A DNA stretch of 8,228 nucleotides from an uncultured Eubacteriales bacterium. Its GTDB lineage: Bacteria > Bacillota > Clostridia > Lachnospirales > Anaerotignaceae. Shown here piece by piece: positions 1-5,585 of this stretch; position 1 is the first letter of the stretch; each line of letters begins with the position of its first letter. Below the pieces are notes generated by a model. It saw only the letters and a list, made by a program, of their open reading frames with translations, made no database searches and was not told where the DNA came from. The stretch is from positions 1 to 8,228 of the forward strand of contig CAKTER010000062.1 in assembly GCA_934552695.1 (NCBI GenBank), read 5' to 3'. Position numbers and translations under genes: made by a program.

Positions 1-122
1 TTGTTCCCCCGGCCCTGCTTGCGGTCGGGCTGGGTCACCACCGCCAGCACCTGATGGTTTTTCAACAAATACTCCAACGACGGCGCCGCAAAGGCCGGCG
101 TCCCCATAAACACAACTTTCAT
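1..122 (-). CDS. fmt: Methionyl-tRNA formyltransferase, N-terminal fragment (cut by window edge)
   Basis: Only the first 40 codons are visible; the gene continues past the left edge. The product transfers a formyl group from 10-formyltetrahydrofolate to initiator Met-tRNA in the cytoplasm. The visible N-terminus reads [20 protein letters not shown] followed by a segment containing [12 protein letters not shown]. These are the hallmark first beta-strand (VFMGTP.FA.PSL) and the TQPDR.KGRG-type loop of the Fmt formyltransferase domain. The ATG start is supported by a strong Shine-Dalgarno (GGGGAGG) six bases upstream. It lies 63 bp downstream of def on the same strand, the usual def-fmt pairing in which one enzyme adds and the other removes the N-formyl group. 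Identification is firm despite the short length; nothing can be said about the folate-binding motif or the C-terminal domain. Confidence 0.95.
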   Translation of the reverse strand, partial: MKVVFMGTPAFAAPSLEYLLKNHQVLAVVTQPDRKQGRGN

Positions 123-185
123 GCCATTCCTCCCCTGCCGCCCCTGCGGGCGTTTTCTCCCCAAGGCTTCCCTGCTCCGTCCCGC

Positions 186-659
186 TTACTCTTCGTCCTC
201 GGAAAACTCCAGTTCCTCCTCGGGAATCACCTTGTCGATGTACAAAACCCCATCCAAATGGTCAATCTCGTGGCATAGGGCCCGGGCCAACAGCTCGGTG
301 CCTTCCACCGTAAAGGCCTGGCCGTTCCGGTCGGTAGCCTCCACCTTCACGTATTCCGGGCGCTCCACATACCCGCTTTCCCCGGGGATGCTCAGGCAGC
401 CCTCGGAGTCAATCACCTCGCCAGAGGTTTCCACAATCACCGGGTTAATCAGCTCCAAAAGCCCCTGGCCTACGTCGATGACCACCACCCGCTTTAAAAT
501 CCCCACCTGGGGGGCCGCCAGCCCCACGCCCTCGGCGGCATACATGGTTTCGGCCATATCGTCCAGCAGGGTCAAAATCCGGGGGGTAATCTCCGGCACC
601 GGTTTGCTGGTTTTGCGTAAAATCTCGTCGCCCTTGATCCGAATGTTCCGTTTTGCCAC
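186..659 (-). CDS. def: Peptide deformylase
   Basis: Metal-dependent hydrolase that removes the formyl group from the N-terminal methionine of nascent proteins at the ribosome exit. All three family motifs are present, counting from the chosen start: GVGLAAPQ (residues 44-51), EGCLS (86-90, C88 being a metal ligand) and HEIDH (130-134, with H130 and H134 as metal ligands and E131 as the catalytic acid/base). I choose the GTG start at 659 (VAKRNIRI..., 157 residues) because AAAGGAGAG sits about six bases upstream of it. The frame also has an ATG ten codons earlier (689), but that version would translate through the ribosome binding site. A short acidic tail ([11 protein letters not shown]) ends the protein. 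It lies 73 bp downstream of priA and 63 bp upstream of fmt, evidently in one operon. Confidence 0.96.
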   Translation of the reverse strand: MAKRNIRIKGDEILRKTSKPVPEITPRILTLLDDMAETMYAAEGVGLAAPQVGILKRVVVIDVGQGLLELINPVIVETSGEVIDSEGCLSIPGESGYVERPEYVKVEATDRNGQAFTVEGTELLARALCHEIDHLDGVLYIDKVIPEEELEFSEDEE

Positions 660-694
660 AATGCTCTCTCCTTTTTTATTCTTTCCCAACGAGG

Positions 695-725
695 GCCGCT
701 TATCCTGCCAAAACCCGGCAGCGGC
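695..725 (-). other. Inverted repeat / RNA hairpin between priA and def
   Basis: In the transcript (minus strand) the priA stop is followed after 7 nt by a foldable segment. CTGCC pairs with GGCAG (plus-strand 717-721 with 705-709) around a GGGTTTT loop, and the outer GCCGCT and AGCGGC (720-725 with 695-700) are also perfectly complementary. The inner and outer pairings share bases, so the real fold is a bulged or alternative stem. No U-tract follows, so it is not an intrinsic terminator. It could be an mRNA processing or 3'-end-stabilising element. The repeats are seen in the sequence; any function is inference. Confidence 0.4.
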
Positions 726-732
726 GTTCTCG

Positions 733-3162
733 TTATACCATAATCACGGGGTCGATGGTAAAATCCACCAAAATCCCGGTATGTTTTTTTTGAAAAAAAC
801 GCTCTCGGGCCGCTCGCCAAGCCGTCTGCAAGGCATCCCGCTCTGCCGCCCGCAACAGCAGCCGCCAGCGATACCGGTCCTTCACCTTGGCCACCGCCGC
901 CGGCGCCGGGCCCAGCACCTCCACGGCCTCCCAAGGCTCTAACCATGCCGCCAGCGTCCGGGCCGCTTCCCGGCAGCCCTCATCGCTGTCACCGGTAACC
1001 AAAACCGTAGCCAAATGGGAAAACGGCGGATAATTCATCTGCTTTCGCAGGGCCATTTCCGCCCGGTAAAAGCCCAAATAATCCTGCCGGGCGGCGCATT
1101 GCACCGCATAGTGGCCGGGATCGTAGGTTTGGATAAACACCCGGCCCTCCTCCTCCCGGCGGCCGGCCCGGCCCGCTGCTTGCGTTAGCAGCTGAAACGT
1201 GGTCTCCGCCGCCCGGAAATCCCCAAAGTGCAGGGATAGGTCGGCGGCCACAACCCCCACCAAGGTAACCCCGGGAAAATCGTGGCCCCGGGCAATCATT
1301 TGGGTGCCAATCAAAATATCCGCTTCTCCGGCGGCAAATTGCCCCAAAATCTTCTCGTAACCGCCCTTTTGCCGGGTGGTATCCGCATCCATCCGCAGCA
1401 CCCGGGCCTGAGGCAATATTTTTTGTACCGCCGCCTCCACCCGCTGGGTACCGGCGCCAAAATACCGGATGTAGGGGGACCCGCATTCCGGGCACACCGT
1501 GGGCGGCTGGGCCTCCCGGCCGCAGTAATGGCACCGCAGCCTGTGCTCCCGGGCGTGATAGGTGTACGAAACGGCGCAATGCTCACAGGTAGCCACATAC
1601 CCGCACTTCCGGCAGGACACAAAGGTAGAATACCCCCGCCGGTTTAAAAACAGCATGGCCTGCTTGTGCCGGGCCAGCGTATCCCGCAGGGCCGCCGCCA
1701 ATTCCCGGCTAAACAGGGTGCGGTTGCCGTCCAACAGCTCCCGGCGCATATCCACCACCGTTACCCGGGGCAGCTTGCTTTGACCAATCCGCTCGGGCAG
1801 CCGCAACAGGCGATATTCTCCCCGCTCCGCCTTGCTGTAGGTTTCCAACGCCGGGGTAGCCGACCCCAGCAGCAGCAGGGCCCCGGTAAGCCGGCAACGC
1901 TCCGCCGCCACCTCCGTCGCACTGTACTTGGGAGTCAGCTCCGAATGGTAGCTCCGTTCCTGCTCCTCATCCACCACAATCAGTCCCAGATTGGGAAAGG
2001 GGGCAAACACCGCCGACCGGGGGCCCACCATTACCGCTGCCTCCCCCGTCCGGGCCCGCTTCCACTGCTCGTACCGTTCCCGGGGATTTAGCCGGCTGTG
2101 GGTCACCGCCGCCCGATTGCCGAACCGCCGCACCACCCGGTCCACCATTTGAGGGGTCAGCGCAATCTCCGGCACCAAAAAAATCGCCTGCTTGCCTTGA
2201 GCCAGCACCTCCTCGATAAGCTGCAAATACACCTCAGTTTTGCCGCTGCCGGTAACCCCAAACAGCAGCACCGGCCGGGGATTTTTTTCTTTTCGCCAAG
2301 CGCTCAGGCTTGCCAGCGCCGCCCGCTGGGCCGGCGTGGGCGTAAAGGGGCGTTCGGAGGGCCGGACAGGCAAGGCCTCGGGCTTTGCCTCTCGTTGGCG
2401 TACCTCCACCAGCCCTTTTTTCACCAGGGCCTGCAAGGGGGACTCGCTCAGCTCCGCCGCCGCCAGCAATTCCTTTACCGGCCTTTCTTCTCGGCCGGCC
2501 AAAAGCTCCACCAGCCTTTTCTGGTTTTCCACCCGCCGGCTCGTCCCCAGCGCCCTTTGGGCCGCCTCCGGCGTTCCCGTCAGCCGGGCCGTTCGTTCCA
2601 TTCTGGTTTGGGATTTGGCCCGCACCATCTGCTCCAACCGCAAAAGGCCTTTGTCCGCCAGCCCTCGTACCCGTTCCCGGGAAGCGGGAAGCTCCCCCTC
2701 GGCGCACGTTCCTCCGGCAGCCAAAAGCCACTGTAAAATCTCGCATTCTCCGGCCAAAAGCCCCGGCGTTTCCGCTTCGGCCAGCGCCGCTTCCCCGGCC
2801 GGGGTCAATGTAACCTGCCACGTTGCCAAGGCAGCAATCCCCGCCGGCATCATGGCTTGCAGGCACTGGCTCAGGGTGCAGTCGTACTCCTCCTTCATCC
2901 ATCGGGCCAGCTCCAAAGCCTCCCAGGAAAACAAAGGATAGTCCTCCAGCCGGGAAAGCACCGGCTTGAGCCGTTCCGGCGGCAGGGCCGTAGCGTCGCT
3001 CAGCTCCAGCACATAGCCCTCCGTCCGGGTGTTCCGGCGGCCAAAGGGCACCAGCACCCGCATTCCCGGGCACAACCCATCCAAAAGCTCCGGCGGCACC
3101 ACATAATCAAAGGCCCGGTCCATCTCCGCCGTTTTGCTCCGCAGCAGCACCTTGGCAAACAT
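733..3162 (-). CDS. priA: Primosomal protein N' (replication restart helicase PriA)
   Basis: An 809-residue superfamily 2 DNA helicase that recognises stalled or repaired forks and reloads the replisome. The length is typical (about 730-810). Visible parts: the N-terminal 3'-end-binding domain (1-105, starting MFAKVLL and containing DRAFDYVVP); a less conserved winged-helix region (about 110-260); Walker A GVTGSGKT (302-309); Walker B DEEQ (398-401); motif III GSATPA (433-438); the zinc-binding module with eight cysteines (C517, C520, C526, C529, C544, C547, C557, C560); the helicase motifs [13 protein letters not shown] (619-631) and QAAGRAGR (661-668); and a C-terminal domain with DRYRWRLLL. 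Walker B ends in Gln where DEEH is the common form. The ATG at 3162 has AGGGG nearby upstream. The start is 21 bp after the rpoZ stop, so the two genes are closely coupled. Confidence 0.97.
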   Translation of the reverse strand: MFAKVLLRSKTAEMDRAFDYVVPPELLDGLCPGMRVLVPFGRRNTRTEGYVLELSDATALPPERLKPVLSRLEDYPLFSWEALELARWMKEEYDCTLSQCLQAMMPAGIAALATWQVTLTPAGEAALAEAETPGLLAGECEILQWLLAAGGTCAEGELPASRERVRGLADKGLLRLEQMVRAKSQTRMERTARLTGTPEAAQRALGTSRRVENQKRLVELLAGREERPVKELLAAAELSESPLQALVKKGLVEVRQREAKPEALPVRPSERPFTPTPAQRAALASLSAWRKEKNPRPVLLFGVTGSGKTEVYLQLIEEVLAQGKQAIFLVPEIALTPQMVDRVVRRFGNRAAVTHSRLNPRERYEQWKRARTGEAAVMVGPRSAVFAPFPNLGLIVVDEEQERSYHSELTPKYSATEVAAERCRLTGALLLLGSATPALETYSKAERGEYRLLRLPERIGQSKLPRVTVVDMRRELLDGNRTLFSRELAAALRDTLARHKQAMLFLNRRGYSTFVSCRKCGYVATCEHCAVSYTYHAREHRLRCHYCGREAQPPTVCPECGSPYIRYFGAGTQRVEAAVQKILPQARVLRMDADTTRQKGGYEKILGQFAAGEADILIGTQMIARGHDFPGVTLVGVVAADLSLHFGDFRAAETTFQLLTQAAGRAGRREEEGRVFIQTYDPGHYAVQCAARQDYLGFYRAEMALRKQMNYPPFSHLATVLVTGDSDEGCREAARTLAAWLEPWEAVEVLGPAPAAVAKVKDRYRWRLLLRAAERDALQTAWRAARERFFQKKHTGILVDFTIDPVIMV

Positions 3163-3183
3163 ACCGCTTTTCCCCTGCTGCGC

Positions 3184-3426
3184 TTACAGCTCGCCGGTTT
3201 CGGGGCCTTCCTCAATCACCAGCTTCTGCTCGTACAGCTCCTCTACCGCAATGGATACCGGTTTGTTGGCCGTGGGCCGCTCCGCCATAGGCTCGGCGCC
3301 GTCTACCAACTGCCGGGCCCGCTTGGCCACCGCAATAATAATGGTATACCGGCTCCCCACAATGCTTTTGGGGTCGGAATCCGGATTTAAAACTTCCAAT
3401 AGCTCCGTGTACGAAGGTCTCAGCAT
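3184..3426 (-). CDS. rpoZ: DNA-directed RNA polymerase omega subunit
   Basis: An 80-residue protein that stabilises the beta' subunit of RNA polymerase during assembly. It starts MLRPSYTELLEVLN and carries the family core: SRYTIIIAVAKRARQL (residues 25-40, matching the S[RK]Y.LV...AKRARQ signature), then NKPVSIAVEEL (54-64), the conserved KP...A..E segment. The frame is open for 52 more codons upstream, overlapping the end of gmk. I reject the longer version because AAAGGAGA lies eight bases before the ATG at 3426 and homology begins there. It lies between gmk and priA, as in many Firmicutes, 88 bp after gmk. coaBC, which often separates rpoZ and priA, is absent here. Confidence 0.95.
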   Translation of the reverse strand: MLRPSYTELLEVLNPDSDPKSIVGSRYTIIIAVAKRARQLVDGAEPMAERPTANKPVSIAVEELYEQKLVIEEGPETGEL

Positions 3427-3443
3427 ACAATCGTCTCCTTTTT

Positions 3444-3457
3444 GGCCCAAACGGGCC
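3444..3457 (-). other. Small hairpin just upstream of the rpoZ ribosome binding site
   Basis: A perfect inverted repeat, GGCCC and GGGCC around a four-base loop (AAAC on the plus strand, GTTT in the transcript). In the mRNA it ends only a few bases before the AAAGGAGA ribosome binding site of rpoZ. It is not followed by a U-tract, so it is not a terminator. It could expose or shield the ribosome binding site or mark an RNA cleavage boundary. The stem is short and the DNA is GC-rich, so chance is possible. Confidence 0.35.
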
Positions 3458-3496
3458 GGTCTATCGCCGCTTTCCTCCAAAGGCAAGGGCGTTTTT

Positions 3497-3513
3497 CCGG
3501 CTTTATCGGCCGG
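3497..3513 (-). other. Small hairpin at the gmk stop codon
   Basis: CCGGC (3497-3501) and GCCGG (3509-3513) are perfectly complementary around a seven-base loop. In the transcript the stem begins one base after the gmk TAA. It is followed by AAAAA rather than a U-tract, so it is not an intrinsic terminator for this strand. Together with the hairpin at 3444-3457 it fills much of the 88-base gmk-rpoZ spacer. A role in mRNA stability is only a guess. Confidence 0.35.
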
Positions 3514-3514
3514 T

Positions 3515-4105
3515 TTAATACAGTTTTCCCAGTTCCGGGTTCCGGCTAACCCGTAGCTTTTCGGCAGCCACAATGGTTTCAATCTGTTTGGCCGCCTGCT
3601 CTACCGTGTGGTTCACTACGGCATAATCATAGTGGGGCAGCAGCGCCATTTCCTCCACCGCCCGGGCAATCCGCTGTTCTACGGTCTTTTCGTCCTCGGT
3701 ACCCCGGCCCGTCAGCCGGTGCCGCAGCTCGTCCCAAGAGGGCGGCATCAAAAAGAGCATCACCGCTTCGGGCATTTTGGCCTTAACCTGCAAGGCCCCC
3801 TGGACCTCAATCTCCAAAATCACGTTTTCGCCCCGTTCCAGCTTCCGCTCCACATAATCCCGGGGGGTACCGTAATAATTGCCGCAAAACTCCGCCCATT
3901 CCAGCAGCCGGCTTTGGCGGCGCAGCTCCAAAAACTCCTCCGGTGTTTTAAAAAAGTAGTGGATGCCTTCCCGCTCCCCCGGCCGGGGCCGCCGCGTGGT
4001 GGCCGAAACCGAAAGGGCATAGTCCTTTTTGGCAATCAGGTGCTGAACCACCGTGCCTTTCCCGGCCCCCGAAGGCCCGGATACAATCAGCAAAATCCCT
4101 TTCAT
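3515..4105 (-). CDS. gmk: Guanylate kinase
   Basis: Cytoplasmic enzyme that phosphorylates GMP to GDP with ATP, feeding GTP and (p)ppGpp pools. The 196 residues fit the usual size (about 185-210). Visible motifs: P-loop GPSGAGKG (10-17); the GMP-binding segment SVSATTRRPRPGE (32-44) followed by G.HYFF (48-52), with the conserved Ser/Arg/Tyr set; the EWAEFCGNYYGTP segment (69-81); LEIEVQGA (97-104), carrying the conserved D/E of the Walker B strand; and the lid R...GR-type region GRGTEDEKTVEQRI (133-146). The ATG at 4105 is preceded by AGGGGGAGA, an excellent ribosome binding site. The gene starts 18 bp after the remA stop, so remA-gmk are tightly linked, as in Bacillus and clostridia. Confidence 0.97.
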   Translation of the reverse strand: MKGILLIVSGPSGAGKGTVVQHLIAKKDYALSVSATTRRPRPGEREGIHYFFKTPEEFLELRRQSRLLEWAEFCGNYYGTPRDYVERKLERGENVILEIEVQGALQVKAKMPEAVMLFLMPPSWDELRHRLTGRGTEDEKTVEQRIARAVEEMALLPHYDYAVVNHTVEQAAKQIETIVAAEKLRVSRNPELGKLY

Positions 4106-4123
4106 GGCTCTCCCCCTGCCTTC

Positions 4124-4411
4124 TTATTCCGCCGCACCGGCGTCCAAAACCTGGTTGGAGTTCTCCCGGGCCGCTACCAGCCGGTTGCCCAGCGTTTCGG
4201 GCAAAATGGCCGACAAAATCACATGGCCGCTATCGGTAAGGATAACCCCCCGGGTCTTCCGCCCATAGGTGGCGTCCACCACCCGGCCTTCCTCCCGGGC
4301 CTCCTGAATCATTCGTTTGATAGGCGCCGAGTCGGGATCCACCATGGCCACCACCCGCTGAAACGACACCAGATTTCCATACCCAATATTAACAAATTTC
4401 TCTTTCGACAT
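4124..4411 (-). CDS. remA: DNA-binding regulator RemA (DUF370 family)
   Basis: A 95-residue small protein of the RemA/YlzA family. In Bacillus subtilis RemA activates extracellular matrix and osmoprotection genes and forms ring-shaped oligomers that bind repeated DNA sites. The match is close across the whole length: [11 protein letters not shown] (6-16), [12 protein letters not shown] (28-39), [14 protein letters not shown] (44-57), [13 protein letters not shown] (60-73). The basic residues R19 and R51 correspond by position to the DNA-binding arginines of the Bacillus protein. The next residue, K52, is a lysine where Bacillus has a second arginine. It sits between yicC and gmk, its standard place in Firmicutes. 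In a non-Bacillus host its regulon is unknown. The ATG at 4411 has GAGG about nine bases upstream. Confidence 0.93.
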   Translation of the reverse strand: MSKEKFVNIGYGNLVSFQRVVAMVDPDSAPIKRMIQEAREEGRVVDATYGRKTRGVILTDSGHVILSAILPETLGNRLVAARENSNQVLDAGAAE

Positions 4412-4451
4412 AACCTTTTCCTCGTTTGTTTCCCAAAATATCTCCTAACCC

Positions 4452-4467
4452 TCATGCCGCCGCATGA
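4452..4467 (-). other. Perfect 6-bp hairpin between yicC and remA
   Basis: TCATGC and GCATGA form a perfect inverted repeat around the loop CGCC (GGCG in the transcript). It lies in the 86-base spacer, about 30 bases after the yicC stop and about 40 before the remA start. There is no U-tract after it on the transcript strand. It may be an RNA processing or stability hairpin, or a protein-binding dyad. The repeat is directly seen; the function is inference. Confidence 0.4.
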
Positions 4468-4497
4468 AAAGCCTTGCTTCCTTTCCGCTTCCCTTGC

Positions 4498-5379
4498 TCA
4501 TTCCAAGTTCTGGATTTGCTCCCGGATTTTTTCAATCTCGCTTTTCAACTCGATGGCGCCCCGGGTCACCGCAATATCGTTGGCTTTCGAGGCAATGGTA
4601 TTGGCCTCCCGGTTCATCTCCTGCACCAAAAAGTCCAGCTTGCGGCCCACCGGCCCGCCGCCCTCCAAAATCCCGTCCAGCTGCTCCAAATGGCTGTGCA
4701 GCCGGGTCAATTCTTCGTCGATACAGCAGCGGTCGGCAAACAGGGTCACCTCGGTCGCCAGCCGGGCCGGGTCAACCTCCACGCCGCTCAGCAGCTCCTC
4801 CAGGCGGGTGTTGAGCCGCTCCCGATACTCTGCGGCCACCAGCGGCGCCCGCTCCTCAATTTGTGCGACCAGCTGTTCGATGTTTTCGGCTTTTTTCCGG
4901 ATATCCGCCCCCAGGTTCTCGCCCTCCCGGGTACGCATTTCCAAAAACCGTTCCAGGGCCTCCTCCAAGGCCGCCATCACTTCCCGGGCCAGCTCGTCCT
5001 CGTCGGTTTCGGCCGGCTGCGCCATAATCACATCGGGGTAACGGGCCAGCAGCGGCAGCACCGCCTGCCCCTCCTCCAGCCCAAACCGCAGGCTCAGGGC
5101 CTGTAGCTGCGCATAGTACGCATCGGCCAGCCGCTCGTTCAGCTGAATCTGCACCTCGGCCCCGGGAAAGGTCTCTACCGTAACAAACACATCGGTTTTG
5201 CCCCGGTTAATGGCCCCGGCCACCCGCTTCCGCAGGCGATCCTCCAAATACAGCATGGTACGGGGCAGCTTAATATTCATATCGTTATAGCGGTGGTTGA
5301 CCGCCTTTAGCTCCACGGTGACCCGGCGGAGCGCCGAAACGGTTTCGCCCCGGCCATATCCGGTCATGCTTCGCAGCAT
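4498..5379 (-). CDS. yicC: YicC/YloC-family endoribonuclease
   Basis: A 293-residue member of the YicC family; E. coli YicC has been linked to RNA decay as an endoribonuclease. The N-terminal signature SMTGYGRGE (4-12) and E.KAVNHRY.D (24-33) are present. So are the C-terminal DUF1732-type block FADRCCIDEELTRLHSHL (214-231) and GRKLDFLVQEMNREANTIASK (245-265), ending AIELKSEIEKIREQIQNLE. The helical middle (about 130-200) is rich in Glu, Arg and Leu and looks coiled coil. I choose the ATG at 5379, which gives MLRSMTGYG as in relatives and sits six bases after GTGAGGG. The ATG two codons earlier (5385) abuts that ribosome binding site directly. It is first in the operon, behind a strong promoter. 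Family assignment is firm; the RNA target here is unknown. Confidence 0.93.
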   Translation of the reverse strand: MLRSMTGYGRGETVSALRRVTVELKAVNHRYNDMNIKLPRTMLYLEDRLRKRVAGAINRGKTDVFVTVETFPGAEVQIQLNERLADAYYAQLQALSLRFGLEEGQAVLPLLARYPDVIMAQPAETDEDELAREVMAALEEALERFLEMRTREGENLGADIRKKAENIEQLVAQIEERAPLVAAEYRERLNTRLEELLSGVEVDPARLATEVTLFADRCCIDEELTRLHSHLEQLDGILEGGGPVGRKLDFLVQEMNREANTIASKANDIAVTRGAIELKSEIEKIREQIQNLE

Positions 5380-5422
5380 TGCCATCCCTCACTTTTTTGT
5401 TCTGTTTCCAGCCTTATCCCAT

Positions 5423-5448
5423 GTTATACGATAATGATTTATTATAAC
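5423..5448. promoter_or_regulatory. AT-rich dyad overlapping the yicC operon promoter
   Basis: GTTATA (5423-5428) and TATAAC (5443-5448) are inverted, and inside them ATAAT (5431-5435) and ATTAT (5441-5445) are inverted again. The dyad covers the -10 box and the expected transcription start of the minus-strand promoter. An operator is possible, but AT-rich promoter DNA readily forms such repeats by chance. It stands out because the surrounding DNA is GC-rich. Confidence 0.35.
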
Positions 5449-5469
5449 TGATTTTGGGGGGGATAACAA
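5441..5469 (-). promoter_or_regulatory. Sigma-A-type promoter of the yicC-remA-gmk-rpoZ-priA-def-fmt operon
   Basis: On the minus strand there is a -35 box TTGTTA (plus 5464-5469; 4 of 6 consensus bases), a 17-bp spacer, and a perfect -10 box TATAAT (plus 5441-5446). Transcription would start near 5434, leaving a leader of roughly 55 bases before yicC. The spacer holds a run of seven C (plus-strand G, 5456-5462). No other convincing promoter was seen in the downstream spacers, which supports one long operon. Confidence 0.75.
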
Positions 5470-5493
5470 GTGCTTTCCCAAGAAAAACCGGTT

Positions 5494-5518
5494 GGGCGGC
5501 CCCTCGCCCCTTTTCTTT
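5494..5518 (+). terminator. Terminator-like hairpin upstream of the rqcH promoter
   Basis: GGGCG (5494-5498) pairs with CGCCC (5505-5509) around a six-base loop and is followed by CTTTTCTTT on the plus strand. This is the form of a short intrinsic terminator. It lies between the back-to-back promoters, overlapping the putative -35 of rqcH. It could stop stray plus-strand transcription entering rqcH. The five-base stem is short, so confidence is low. Confidence 0.3.
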
Positions 5519-5539
5519 CCCGCCGGGGCATGCTATGAT
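5511..5539 (+). promoter_or_regulatory. Putative extended -10 promoter of rqcH
   Basis: TGC immediately followed by TATGAT (5531-5539) forms an extended -10 element, with TATGAT matching 5 of 6 consensus bases. The -35 position (5511-5516, TTTTCT, 17-bp spacing) is poor, which is typical for extended -10 promoters. The start would be near 5546, about 40 bases before the rqcH ATG. It is back-to-back with the yicC operon promoter. Confidence 0.5.
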
Positions 5540-5585
5540 AGGAAAGCAATATCTTACCGAACCCCTTTGGAAAGGAATGAGGAAC

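Noticed and set aside
139..157. Terminator-like hairpin CGCCC/GGGCG followed by TTTTCT on the plus strand between def and fmt
   Set aside because: The T-tract is on the non-transcribed side. In the operon transcript the stem is followed by the fmt ribosome binding site, and no plus-strand gene ends here.
121..942. Plus-strand open frame of 273 codons antisense to def and the end of priA
   Set aside because: It is fully covered by real genes on the other strand, with low-complexity Ser/Pro/Arg-rich translation and no ribosome binding site.
3427..3582. Longer RpoZ of 132 residues overlapping the gmk end
   Set aside because: The extra 52 residues would translate the gmk 3' end out of frame and the rpoZ ribosome binding site itself; omega homology starts at 3426.
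4410..4470. Possible short leader peptide starting at an ATG inside the yicC-remA hairpin and overlapping the remA start
   Set aside because: It has no ribosome binding site in front of it, a strongly basic random-looking translation, and runs out of frame into remA.
3608..5041. Plus-strand open frame of 477 codons antisense to gmk, remA and yicC
   Set aside because: It spans three clearly identified minus-strand genes and their spacers. Its translation is rich in Pro, His, Gln and Arg without any recognisable domain. Codon bias in GC-rich genes commonly leaves the antisense frame open.
5454..5585. N-terminal extension of RqcH by 44 residues
   Set aside because: The in-frame upstream start has no good ribosome binding site, lies upstream of the likely promoter, and the extension has no family similarity. 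MALDG at 5586 matches family N-termini.
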